A DNA stretch of 64,000 nt from NCBI RefSeq assembly GCF_003856835.1, contig NZ_CP034145.1:186001-250000 (forward strand). The letters are read 5' to 3'. The translations under genes and the position numbers were made by a program. This document shows, one piece after another, positions 17,728-25,968 of this stretch (position 1 is the stretch's first letter; each line of letters begins with the position of its first letter). The notes below the pieces were generated by a model. That model was not told the origin of the DNA, did no database searches, and worked only from the letters and a program-made list of their open reading frames with translations. The DNA is from Haloplanus aerogenes (GTDB lineage Archaea; Halobacteriota; Halobacteria; Halobacteriales; Haloferacaceae).

Positions 17728-18303
17728 ATGTACGTTGGCCGCTTCATCGTCGTCGGCCCGGGTATCGGCGCCTACCGCGTCTCCTCCCGGTCGTTCCCGA
17801 ACCGACAGATCGTCGAGCGCGAGGGTACCCTGACCGTCACCCCGACGCCGGACGCACCGGAGACGGACAACCCCTACATCGCCTACAACTGCGTGCGGGA
17901 GAGTGAGGGGCGGGCGGTGCTTGGCAACGGTTCGCACGTCGACCCCGTGACCGAAAAGCTGGACATGGGCTACCCCGCCCGCGACGCGCTGGCGACGGCG
18001 CTCCTGTCGCTGGATTACGAGAAAGACGACTACGACACGCCGCGGATCGCAGGTGTCGTCGAGGCCGAGACGGCGACGGTCGGCATCGTCCGCCGTGACG
18101 CCCTGCTGGTCGAGGAAGTCGACGAACCGACGCTGGTCGCCACCTACGAGGAGGACCGCCCGCGCGCGTTCGACTTCGACGCGACGGACGCGACGGGAGC
18201 GGCCCGGGAGGCGTACGATCTGGACTTCGAACACGCGGTCTGTGCGGCCGGGATGGCCGTTGACGGCGACGGCGTGACGACCGGCATCGTCAACGGGGAG
18301 TGA
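17728..18303 (+). CDS. purO: IMP cyclohydrolase, archaeal PurO
   Basis: Catalyses the last step of de novo IMP synthesis, closing FAICAR to IMP, replacing the cyclohydrolase domain of bacterial PurH. The 191-residue protein has the PurO hallmarks [35 protein letters not shown] and [35 protein letters not shown]. An upstream extension of the frame is rejected because the ATG before YVGRF gives the standard N-terminus. It is a single gene, divergent from the FlaD/E-like gene. Confidence 0.94.
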   Translation: MYVGRFIVVGPGIGAYRVSSRSFPNRQIVEREGTLTVTPTPDAPETDNPYIAYNCVRESEGRAVLGNGSHVDPVTEKLDMGYPARDALATALLSLDYEKDDYDTPRIAGVVEAETATVGIVRRDALLVEEVDEPTLVATYEEDRPRAFDFDATDATGAAREAYDLDFEHAVCAAGMAVDGDGVTTGIVNGE

Positions 18304-18352
18304 GGGCGCGACCGGGACGCGGACACGTCGACGCATCGGGGCGCTCGCCGCC

Positions 18353-19990
18353 TCACAGGTCGTCACCGGCGGGCACTACCTCGGGGTCGAGGTGAACGTC
18401 GACCACCGATGGTCCGTCGACGGCCAGCGCCGCTTCGAGCGTCCGCTCGACCCCGTCGGGGTCGTTGAGGCGGAACCCCCGGGCACCGAACACGTCGGCG
18501 AGCACGTCGAACTGTGGGTCTCCGGCGCGATGCGGTGCCGTCCGGGCCGATCCGGGAGTGGCGTCGTGCAAGACGACCACCGTCAGATCGAGGGCCTCGC
18601 GGACGGCGACCGCCAGTTCCTGCTGCGTCGTCAGGAACGAGTCGGCCCCCTCGATACAGACGACTGGCCGGTCCCCGCCAGTGGCCACGCAGGCGCCGAT
18701 GGCCGCGGGCAGGCCGTAGCCCATCGTCCCCAAGTGCGTGGAGAGCCACGTCCGCGGCCGTCGGAACGTCCAGTATCGCATCGCCCACCACTGGTGTCGG
18801 CCGCCGCCGGTGGTGACGAGCGTGTCGTCGGGCGTCAGTTCGTCGAGTCGTTCGACGACCGCCCGCGGCGTCAGCGGCCCATCCGCGGGCGCGTCATCGG
18901 GGGCGGACTCGCGCCGCCACGCGTCGGTCCGACCCCGCCACGCCGCCGCGTCCGGGGATCGAGGCATCGCGTCGAACAGTTGCTCGAGGGCCGTTCCAAC
19001 GTCACCGACCAGCGGATGGTCCGCTCGGGGCATCCCGGTGGCGTCGAGGTGGACGCTCTCGGCGTCGGGAGCGACCGTCTCGACGCCGCCGGTGCTGCCG
19101 TCGAAGTCCGCTCCGACCGCGAGCACCGCGTCGCAGTTAGCTAGCGCCCGGTTCGCGCACGCGGTGCCGTGTGTCCCCGCGACCGAGAGCGAGAGCGGGT
19201 GGTCCTCCGGGAACGATCCCAGTCCAGGTACGGTCGTGGCCACCGGGATGCCGTGGGCGGTCACGAACGCACGGAGTTCGGCGCTGGCGTCGCCCGCGAT
19301 CACGCCACGGCCCGAGAGGACGACCGGACGGTCGGCGCCCGCGAGGGCCTCGGCGGCCGCCGACACCGATTCCGGATCGACGCGCTCGGGGGCCTCGGAG
19401 TCTACCGACGGGGACGGAGCGGTCGGCGACCGGTCGGTCGTCGCCAGCGTGACGTCCTTGGGGAGGTCGACCAGCGTCGGGCCGGGCCGCCCTGCACGAG
19501 CGAGCGCGAACGCCTCGGCGACGGTGTCACCGACCACGTCGACGTCGGTCACCAGGTAGTTCGCCTTGGTAACCGGTCCGGTCACGTCGACCGTGGGGGC
19601 CTCCTGGAACGCGTCCCGTCCGATGAGGTGGGACGGCGCCTGACCGGTCAGAGCGAGGAGGGGCGCGTCGTTCGCCGCGGCGTCGGCCAGTCCCGTGACT
19701 AAGTTCGTCGCCCCGGGCCCGGAGGTCGCCAGACAGACGCCGGGTGTGCCGGAGACGACGCCGTAGGCGTGGGCCGCGTGGGCCGCGCTCCGCTCGTGAG
19801 CCATGGTGACGTGGCCCATCGTCGAGTCGTAGAGGGCGTCGTAGACGGGCATGATCGCCCCGCCCTGGACGCCGAACAGGTGTTCGACGCCCGCCCGTTC
19901 GAGTGCCGCGGCGACCGCCTCGCCGCCGGTTCTGGGGGTCGCTGTCGATACGTCGTCCGCGTACTGCGTCGTTGCCGATCGGTGTGACAT
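18353..19990 (-). CDS. Thiamine-pyrophosphate enzyme, acetolactate synthase-like with atypical cofactor motif
   Basis: A 545-residue three-domain TPP enzyme of the POX/AHAS family. The N-terminal PYR domain has GVQGGAIMPVYDAL, catalytic glutamate Glu66 in MAHERSAAHAAHAYG, and LATSGPGATNLVTGLADA. The central domain starts near ADRPVVLSGRGVI. In the C-terminal PP domain the usual GDGSF-(about 25)-NN metal-binding signature is altered: EGADSFLTTQQEL in place of GDGSF...N and VVLHDATPG in place of the LNN stretch. Magnesium/TPP binding may therefore differ, or the enzyme may have another reaction. No regulatory subunit or ilv genes adjoin, so a role in branched-chain synthesis is unlikely. Confidence 0.78.
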   Translation of the reverse strand: MSHRSATTQYADDVSTATPRTGGEAVAAALERAGVEHLFGVQGGAIMPVYDALYDSTMGHVTMAHERSAAHAAHAYGVVSGTPGVCLATSGPGATNLVTGLADAAANDAPLLALTGQAPSHLIGRDAFQEAPTVDVTGPVTKANYLVTDVDVVGDTVAEAFALARAGRPGPTLVDLPKDVTLATTDRSPTAPSPSVDSEAPERVDPESVSAAAEALAGADRPVVLSGRGVIAGDASAELRAFVTAHGIPVATTVPGLGSFPEDHPLSLSVAGTHGTACANRALANCDAVLAVGADFDGSTGGVETVAPDAESVHLDATGMPRADHPLVGDVGTALEQLFDAMPRSPDAAAWRGRTDAWRRESAPDDAPADGPLTPRAVVERLDELTPDDTLVTTGGGRHQWWAMRYWTFRRPRTWLSTHLGTMGYGLPAAIGACVATGGDRPVVCIEGADSFLTTQQELAVAVREALDLTVVVLHDATPGSARTAPHRAGDPQFDVLADVFGARGFRLNDPDGVERTLEAALAVDGPSVVDVHLDPEVVPAGDDL

Positions 19991-20340
19991 CTGGTGAGTG
20001 TGGGGTGGAAGGTCGGGAGCGTCGCCGTAGCCACGACGGACCGGCGGCGTCACTCCGAAACGATTCGAACGGGCCGAGGAGAGGGGTGATGAGGTGGGGC
20101 GTTACTGGGCGGCCCCAATAATGGCGACGCGAGCGACGCCGACGGCCCCGCTGCTACGGGTGGACGAACCCGTCCGTGCAGCGAGCCGTTGCATACGCCG
20201 TCAATCCCCGCGTGGCATATTAACTATTCCGCCGCGACCCAAAAGGGACGGTCGAGTGGGAGGTGGCCGTGGGTCGCGGTGGGGCCCTAAGCGTTCGCGC
20301 TCACGACAAGGCCTAACCCCCGGGAGCCGCAAGCGACGCC
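19991..20340. promoter_or_regulatory. Divergent intergenic region, TPP enzyme / phosphoesterase
   Basis: About 350 bases with no convincing gene; frames here are arginine-rich shadows. The only AT-rich stretch is near 20215-20230 (CATATTAACTATTCC), a plausible core promoter for one of the two divergent genes. No strong inverted repeat was seen. Confidence 0.35.
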
Positions 20341-21018
20341 ATGCGCCTCGGCGTCATCTCCGACATCCACGCCAACCGAGTCGCCCTCGAAGCCGTCCTC
20401 GACGACATGCCCGACGTGGACCAGTTGGTCTGTGCGGGCGACGTGGTCGGGTACAACCCGTGGCCGGCCGACTGCGTCGCGGCGGTGCGGGAGCGATCCA
20501 TCCCGACGGTGATGGGCAACCACGACCGGGCCACCGCCAGCGACACGCCCTTCCGGTTCAACGCGATGGCGACGGCGGGCGTCGAGTACGCGAGAGACGA
20601 GCTGGACGACGACGCGCTGTCGTGGCTGGCCGACCTCCCACCGGAGCGCACTGTGGCGGACGGCCGCGTCAAGATCGTCCACGGCCACCCCGACGACCCG
20701 GACCGCTACACCTACCCCGAGGAGTTCTCGCCGCGAATGTTGCGCGGCGAAGACCTGTTGATCACGGGCCACACCCACGTGCAGGGCCACCGTGTCTTCG
20801 ACGAGGGGGTGGTGATGAATCCGGGGAGCGTCGGCCAACCGCGGGACGACGACCCGCGGGCGGGCTACGCAGTGGTCGAGTTGGACGAGGGGGCGGGCGG
20901 GGACACGGTGACGGTCGAGGAGCGCCGGGTCGAGTACGACGTGGACGCGGTCATCGAAGCGGTGGAGGAGGCGGGGCTGCCGACTCGGATCGGGACGCGA
21001 CTGCTGGACGGGCGCTGA
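20341..21018 (+). CDS. Metallophosphoesterase (YfcE/MJ0936-like)
   Basis: A 225-residue calcineurin-fold phosphodiesterase. All metal-ligand blocks are visible in order: GVISDIHANRVALEAV (Asp8, His10), VCAGDVVGYNPWP, TVMGNHDRATA, IVHGHPDDPDRY and ITGHTHVQGHRVF, then the family closing NPGSVGQPRDDDPRAGYAVVE. It would hydrolyse a phosphodiester or nucleotide in the cytosol using two metal ions. The natural substrate is not indicated by the neighbours. The ATG is at the start of the first strand. Confidence 0.9.
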   Translation: MRLGVISDIHANRVALEAVLDDMPDVDQLVCAGDVVGYNPWPADCVAAVRERSIPTVMGNHDRATASDTPFRFNAMATAGVEYARDELDDDALSWLADLPPERTVADGRVKIVHGHPDDPDRYTYPEEFSPRMLRGEDLLITGHTHVQGHRVFDEGVVMNPGSVGQPRDDDPRAGYAVVELDEGAGGDTVTVEERRVEYDVDAVIEAVEEAGLPTRIGTRLLDGR

Positions 21019-21058
21019 ACTGAAGGGTGGGCGCGTCGGGAACCGCGAACGGCGTGGC

Positions 21059-22240
21059 TCAGATCGTCTGTTCCTGCACGATTTCGAGCGTCTCCTCGCG
21101 GTCCGCCCAGTTGACGAAGATGGCGACGGAGGTGGCGGACGTGATGAGGTCGTGGATGTTGATGCCGGCCTCGGAGACGGGCTGGACGATGTCGAGGATG
21201 ATGCCGGGACGGTTCGGGAGTTCGCCGCCCGTGACCCGGATGACGGCGAACTGGCTCTCCACCGTGACCGAGGAGAGCGTCTCGTCGTCGACGACCTGTT
21301 CGTGGAGGATGTACTCCGCGTCCTCGGCGAGGTCGTCGTTGACGTAGAAGGTGACCGAATCCATGCCGCTGGCGACGGCATCGATGTTGATGTCCTCGCT
21401 CCGGAGCGCCTGCGCGAGGTCGGCGAGGATGCCCGGGCGATTGCGGAGCGCGCGCCCCGCGACGGTGATGCAGGCGAGGGGTTCGTCCTGCATGTCGATG
21501 AGGTTCTGGAACTGCCCCTCGATTTTCGTGCCGCCGGTCAGCAGGTCGCCGTGTTGGTAGTGGACGACGCGGACCACGAGATCCTCGTCCTTGTAGGAGA
21601 GGGCGCTGGGTGCGACCACCTCGGCGCCGCGGAAGGATAGATTGCGGAGTTCGTCGACGGTGATATGGCCGACGTTGCGGGCGCCTTCGACGACTCGCGG
21701 GTCGCCGGTCATGACACCTTCCACGTCGGTGACGATGACGACTTCGTCGGCGTCCATGAACTTCCCGAGCATGACCGCGGTGGTGTCGCTGCCGCCGCGG
21801 CCGAGCGTCGTCACCTTGCCGTCGATGGTCTGGGCGAGGAAGCCGGTGATGACGGGGACGACGTTATCGAGGTCGGCGGCGAGCGACTGGGAACGCTTCA
21901 GCGTCTCCTCGGCGTCGACCTCGCCGTACTCGTCGGTGATGATCGGCCAGATGTCGCTCCCGGGTTCGACGAAGGTGGCGTTGACGCCGCGGGAACCGAG
22001 CGCCGCCTTGAGCATCCGGACGCTCGTCCGTTCGCCCATGCTGACGATTTCGGCGCGGTCGGCGTCGTCCGCGTCGAACGTGATTTCTTCCAGCAGTTCG
22101 TCGGTCGTCGACCCCATCGCGCTGGCGACGATAGCGACTTCGTGGCCTTCCTCCACTGCTTTCGCGACGGTGTCGGCCGCGCGTTCGATGCGGTCGCCGC
22201 TCCCGAGCGACGTGCCGCCGAATTTCGCGACTACGCGCAT
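21059..22240 (-). CDS. lysC: Aspartate kinase
   Basis: Phosphorylates aspartate, the first step toward threonine, methionine and, in organisms with DAP, lysine. The 393-residue protein has the amino acid kinase domain (VAKFGGTSLGSGDR, GRGGSDTTAVMLG, IVTDVEGVMTGDPR) and two C-terminal ACT domains (ITVAGRALRNRPGILADLAQAL and IRVTGGELPNRPGIILDIVQ), so it is likely feedback-regulated by an end-product amino acid. Start MRVVAKFGG at the first strand. It stands alone, divergent from the formate-dehydrogenase-like gene across a region with a strong hairpin. Confidence 0.94.
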   Translation of the reverse strand: MRVVAKFGGTSLGSGDRIERAADTVAKAVEEGHEVAIVASAMGSTTDELLEEITFDADDADRAEIVSMGERTSVRMLKAALGSRGVNATFVEPGSDIWPIITDEYGEVDAEETLKRSQSLAADLDNVVPVITGFLAQTIDGKVTTLGRGGSDTTAVMLGKFMDADEVVIVTDVEGVMTGDPRVVEGARNVGHITVDELRNLSFRGAEVVAPSALSYKDEDLVVRVVHYQHGDLLTGGTKIEGQFQNLIDMQDEPLACITVAGRALRNRPGILADLAQALRSEDINIDAVASGMDSVTFYVNDDLAEDAEYILHEQVVDDETLSSVTVESQFAVIRVTGGELPNRPGIILDIVQPVSEAGINIHDLITSATSVAIFVNWADREETLEIVQEQTI

Positions 22241-22368
22241 CGTGGGCCCTCCACGTGGTCAGACGGATGTTCAGGCATGGCCGGTGGTAGCGAGATGGAC
22301 GGTAATAACTGTGTTCACTTGCCACGCGCCCTCGTGACGAACTGATAGGGGTTATCGTAACTGTCCAT

Positions 22369-22400
22369 AGATTCTCGCCGGGACGGTCCGGCGAGAATCT
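22369..22400. promoter_or_regulatory. Perfect 13-bp inverted repeat between lysC and the formate dehydrogenase gene
   Basis: AGATTCTCGCCGG (22369-22381), loop GACGGT, then the exact reverse complement (22388-22400). It ends 85 bases before the fdhF start and about 130 bases upstream of lysC. A short GTTA-TCG-TAAC repeat lies just before it (about 22351-22361). As DNA it could be an operator; as RNA it would be a strong stem in the leader of either gene. No U-tract follows, so a classic terminator is less likely. Confidence 0.75.
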
Positions 22401-22485
22401 CTGACGACTTCCGATGATCCCTATGAGTCCGCAGGAGCCCTTTTGTAGACAGAAGTCAATAGGATAACACTTGAGGTAATCACAG

Positions 22486-24570
22486 ATGAGCGAGCAAACC
22501 AAGACGATCTGTCCGTACTGTGGGGTGGGGTGTGGCATCGCGGTCACCGAAGATATGCGGTTCGCGCCGTGGGGTGATGCACCGGTCAATAACGGGCGCA
22601 TCTGCATCAAAGGGGGCGCAGCGATGGAGGTGGTCGAGCACGAGGACCGATTGAAGACGCCCCAGATTCGCGGCGAGGACGGCGAACTCCACGAGGCGAC
22701 GTGGGACGAGGCGTACGACCGAGTGGTGAGCGAGATGGAGCGCATCCGCGACGAACACGGCCCGGATGCGGTGGGCTTTTTCGGGTGTTCGAAGTCGATG
22801 AACGAGGAGAACTACCTCCTCCAGAAACTCGCGCGACGGTACGGCACGAACAACGTCGACAACTGCACACGGATGTGCCACGCCTCGACGGTGTACGCTC
22901 TCCGGCGAAGCCTCGGCGCCGGCGCGATGACCAACAGCATGCAGGACCTGATGGAGTCGGCCGACGTGCTGTGGATTCAGGGCGCCAACCCGGCCGAGCA
23001 ACATCCCATCGCCAACAGCGTCTACTTCCGACAGGCGGTGCTCGATGGCGCGACGGTGATTCAGGTCGACCCCCACGCCAACAAGACGACGCGGTCGTTC
23101 GACATCGAGGGGACGGAGCGACACCAGCATCTTCAGGTGGAGCCGGGCACCGACATCCCGCTCCTGAACGTCGTCATCAAGACGGTTCTGGAGAACGACT
23201 GGGTCGACGAGGAGTTCGTCGCCGAGCGAACCGACGGGATCGAGGACCTCGCGGAGACCTTGGAGGATTTCGACAAGGAAGCCGCTGCCGAGACGTGTGG
23301 CGTCCCCCTCGAAGACATCGAACGCGCCGCGGAGGCGTACGCCACCGCCGAGAACGCGGCCATCTTCACCGGGATGGGGATGAGCCAGCACACCTGCGGT
23401 GTCGACAACGTCCAGAACGAGATCAACCTCGCCCTGATCACCGGTAACCTCGGCCGACCGGGCACGGGCGTCAACCCGCTCCGTGGCCAGAACAACGTCC
23501 AGGGAACTTGTGACGTGGGTGCGATGCCGAACACCCTGCCCGGCTACCAGAACGTCGAGGACGACGAGTTGCGGGCGGCTGTCGAGGAGGTGTGGGGGTT
23601 CGAGGTGCCGCCGGAAGCGGGGCTGACGAACGTCGAAATCTCCCGAGCGGCCGGGGACACGATCCACGGGCTCTACGTGATGGGCGAGAACCCGATCATG
23701 AGCGAACCGGACGCCAACCGGGTCGCGGAACGGCTGGCCGACCTAGAGTTCGTGGTGGTACAGGACATCTTCCCGACCGACACCGTTGCCTACGCGGACG
23801 TGGTGTTGCCCGCGACTTCGTGGGCCGAGCGCGGCGGGACCGTCGCCAACACCGACCGGCGCGTCCAGCTGATGCGCGGGATCGATAAGGTCTACGAGGA
23901 CACGAAAGACGACCTCGAAATCCTCGCCGAGATCGGCACCCGGCTGTTCGGCGACGGCACCTTCGACTTCGACGGTCCCGAGGCCGTGTTCGAGGAACTC
24001 CGGCAGGTGTGTCCCATCTACTACGGCATGACCTACGAGTTGCTCGGGACCGAAGGGCTCCACTGGCCCTGCCTCGAACTCGGCGACGAAGGCGACCCCT
24101 ACCTGTACGAATCGGCGTTCACGACGCCGGACGGACTGGGGCACATCGAGGGTGTGCGCCACCAGCCACCGAAGGAGGTGCCCGACGAGGAGTACCCGTT
24201 GATCCTCACGACGGCGCGACTGATCGAACACTACAACACGGGGACGATGAGTCGACGGTCGCCGACGCTCAACCGCCAGCATCCCGAGAACTTCGTCGAC
24301 GTGCATCCGAAGGATGCCGAGCGATACGACATCGCGGACGGAGAGACCGTGACACTCCGGTCACGACGAGGCGAAATCGAGGTACAGGTGCAGGTTACCG
24401 ACGATATCAAGGAAGGGACCGTGTGGACGACACCCCACTTCGCGGCGTCGTCGGCGAACCGCCTCACGAACGACGTACTCGACGAACGGGCGAAGATCCC
24501 GGAGTACAAGGCTGCAGCCGTCGCCATCGAGCCGAGTGGTGGGGAGCCGGAGACGGCGGCTGACGACTGA
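22486..24570 (+). CDS. fdhF: Formate dehydrogenase-like molybdopterin oxidoreductase, catalytic subunit
   Basis: A 694-residue bis-MGD enzyme of the DMSO reductase family. An N-terminal 4Fe-4S site (Cys9, Cys12, Cys16, Cys40) is followed by FFGCSKSMNEENY and NNVDNCTRMCHAST, where Cys131-His132 matches the catalytic Cys/Sec-His pair of formate dehydrogenases; this is a cysteine, not selenocysteine, form. The C-terminal domain has GTMSRRSPTLNRQHPENFVDVHPKDA. There is no Tat signal, so it is cytosolic. No electron-transfer subunit or fdhD is adjacent in the window, so the electron acceptor is unknown. The leader contains a strong hairpin. Confidence 0.88.
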   Translation: MSEQTKTICPYCGVGCGIAVTEDMRFAPWGDAPVNNGRICIKGGAAMEVVEHEDRLKTPQIRGEDGELHEATWDEAYDRVVSEMERIRDEHGPDAVGFFGCSKSMNEENYLLQKLARRYGTNNVDNCTRMCHASTVYALRRSLGAGAMTNSMQDLMESADVLWIQGANPAEQHPIANSVYFRQAVLDGATVIQVDPHANKTTRSFDIEGTERHQHLQVEPGTDIPLLNVVIKTVLENDWVDEEFVAERTDGIEDLAETLEDFDKEAAAETCGVPLEDIERAAEAYATAENAAIFTGMGMSQHTCGVDNVQNEINLALITGNLGRPGTGVNPLRGQNNVQGTCDVGAMPNTLPGYQNVEDDELRAAVEEVWGFEVPPEAGLTNVEISRAAGDTIHGLYVMGENPIMSEPDANRVAERLADLEFVVVQDIFPTDTVAYADVVLPATSWAERGGTVANTDRRVQLMRGIDKVYEDTKDDLEILAEIGTRLFGDGTFDFDGPEAVFEELRQVCPIYYGMTYELLGTEGLHWPCLELGDEGDPYLYESAFTTPDGLGHIEGVRHQPPKEVPDEEYPLILTTARLIEHYNTGTMSRRSPTLNRQHPENFVDVHPKDAERYDIADGETVTLRSRRGEIEVQVQVTDDIKEGTVWTTPHFAASSANRLTNDVLDERAKIPEYKAAAVAIEPSGGEPETAADD

Positions 24571-24626
24571 TCGACGGCCGGGAACGTTGGGACAGGAACT
24601 TGTCCCCCCCGTCCGTAGCGCCACTC

Positions 24627-24890
24627 ATGGCACACGAGCAACTCCAACGCGCGAGCGACGAACTGACCGCCGCGGCCGAACTGGCCGCCGGCGACGAAAG
24701 CGACCGACTCGAACGACAGGCCGAGCAGTTCGCGAATCTGGCCGAGACGGGCGCCGATCACGGCCGCCTCGCCCGCCACGAGAACGCACTCCGTGAGATC
24801 AAGGCGGCGACCGACGACGACGTGAACGAACGGATCGACGCGGCGATGGACGCGATCACCGCCTACCGCGAGACGATCGAAGGCGTGTGA
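24627..24890 (+). CDS. Small helical haloarchaeal protein (DUF7553-like)
   Basis: An 87-residue, acidic, all-helical protein: MAHEQLQRASDELTAAAELA, then FANLAETGADHGRLARHENALREIKAA and a final ERIDAAMDAITAYRETIEGV. The DHGRLARHENALREI segment is the recognisable conserved core of a haloarchaea-specific family. It could form a coiled coil or antiparallel helical pair. Start taken at the ATG after CCACTC; an earlier in-frame start adds a proline-rich tail and is rejected. Function unknown; follows fdhF by 56 bases on the same strand. Confidence 0.68.
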   Translation: MAHEQLQRASDELTAAAELAAGDESDRLERQAEQFANLAETGADHGRLARHENALREIKAATDDDVNERIDAAMDAITAYRETIEGV

Positions 24891-24903
24891 GAACATCTCC
24901 CGA

Positions 24904-24925
24904 ACCCCTTCGCTTCGAGTGGAGA
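24904..24925 (-). repeat. Isolated ORB-like sequence
   Basis: On the minus strand this 22-mer matches the origin recognition box at 33589-33610 at 19 of 22 positions, including ACTCGAA and CGAAGGGGT. It sits in the short gap between the convergent DUF7553-like and rubrerythrin-like genes, about 9 kb from the origin. It may be a minor Orc1 site or chance similarity. Confidence 0.4.
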
Positions 24926-24967
24926 TCGGGGCCGCCAGAAGCAGCGAAAGCTAGCGAATAGCCCGGC

Positions 24968-25582
24968 TCAGCAGACGTTTTTCGGCTTGACGCCCATCGA
25001 TTCGAGCGTCTCCACGTAGTCCTCGTACGTCGCGTCGACGACGGCCGTTGCAGCGGCGGTCGCGCGGTCCCATCGGTCGTCGTCGTCCGCACAGAGGGTA
25101 TCGAGCGTGTCGACGACGTGGTCCTGTGCGTCGTCGATCCCGCTCCGCAGGTCGCGGAACTGGTTGGCCGTCGAGGGGTCGGCGTCGCCGACGAAGAAGC
25201 CGACCATCTGGCCCATGGTCCGGTCGAGGACGAGCGCGTAGCCGAGGGCGCCGCCGGCGCGGTCGACGGGGTCGTCGAGGCCCGCGAGCGTGTCGTAGGT
25301 GCGGCGGTCCGCGGCGTCGGCGTCCGCATCGAGCGCGTCTCGGCGGTCCGCGGCGTCGGCGGCGAGCGCCTCGAACAGTGCTTCCGCGTCGCCGTCGGCG
25401 TCGGCGGCCCACGTCTCGAACGTCTCGGCGGCCGCGGCGGCGTCGGTGGCCGCGGCGGCCCGAACCGCGTCGCCGGTCATGTCGCCGTCGGTGAGTGCGT
25501 ACAGCCACTTCGAGGAGCCGAGTCGGGATAGCTCCGTCTCCAGGTCGTCGGTCAGGGTGTCGACGAGCGTCGTACCGTCCAT
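24968..25582 (-). CDS. Rubrerythrin-like family protein
   Basis: A 204-residue helical protein resembling haloarchaeal proteins annotated as rubrerythrin family: MDGTTLVDTLTDDLETELSRLGSSKWLYALTDGDM at the N-terminus, a long Ala/Asp-rich helix, LDRTMGQMVGFFVGDADPSTANQFRDLRSGID, and a C-terminal ESMGVKPKNVC. The canonical EX(n)EXXH di-iron ligands of true rubrerythrins are not obvious in the alanine-rich middle, so iron binding and peroxidase activity are doubtful. Single gene; the fold call is tentative but the family resemblance is good. Confidence 0.65.
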   Translation of the reverse strand: MDGTTLVDTLTDDLETELSRLGSSKWLYALTDGDMTGDAVRAAAATDAAAAAETFETWAADADGDAEALFEALAADAADRRDALDADADAADRRTYDTLAGLDDPVDRAGGALGYALVLDRTMGQMVGFFVGDADPSTANQFRDLRSGIDDAQDHVVDTLDTLCADDDDRWDRATAAATAVVDATYEDYVETLESMGVKPKNVC

Positions 25583-25712
25583 ATCTCGCGGTACGACAGC
25601 CCGATGTTTGTATGCATCGGGATCGGGGACGGGCGGAAAAACGAATCGTGATGGTCACGCGCGACGCGTGGAGGTCGCTGTCGGCGGCGTCGGTCGGGCT
25701 GTCGTTCGCTAC

Positions 25713-25920
25713 GAGGCTTCGTGTTACTCAGCCTCGCCCTTCTCGCGGGTCGTTCCTCCCCGCTCGATTCGAGGCCTCGTGTTACTCGGCCTCGCCCTTC
25801 TCGCGGGTCGTTCCTCCCCGCTCGATTCGAGGCCTCGTGTTACTCGGCCTCGCCCTTCTCGCGGGTCGTTCCTCCCCGCTCGATTCGAGGCCTCGTGTTA
25901 CTCGGCCTCGCCCTGCTTCA
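25713..25920. repeat. 58-bp tandem repeats carrying copies of the tssA 3' end
   Basis: Copies at 25713-25770, 25771-25828 (identical to the next), 25829-25886, and a partial fourth from 25887 that diverges after 28 bases. On the minus strand every unit contains codons E-K-G-E-A-E-stop (the fourth has K-Q-G-E-A-E-stop), the same as the real end of tssA at 25969-25989. Each unit also contains a GAGGCC...GGCCTC inverted repeat and a GCGGG...CCCGC stem, so a tssA transcript reading through would hold a series of similar hairpins. Confidence 0.93.
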
Positions 25921-25968
25921 CGGCTCGCTACCGCTCGCCGTTCCGCCACGAGGCTTCGTTCCCTACGG

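Noticed and set aside
22486-24570. Selenocysteine formate dehydrogenase
   Set aside because: The catalytic position is an ordinary cysteine codon followed by His; there is no in-frame TGA.
25713-25920. CRISPR array
   Set aside because: The 58-bp units are directly adjacent with no unique spacers, and no cas genes are present. The same applies to the 17-bp arrays at 31443 and 33454.
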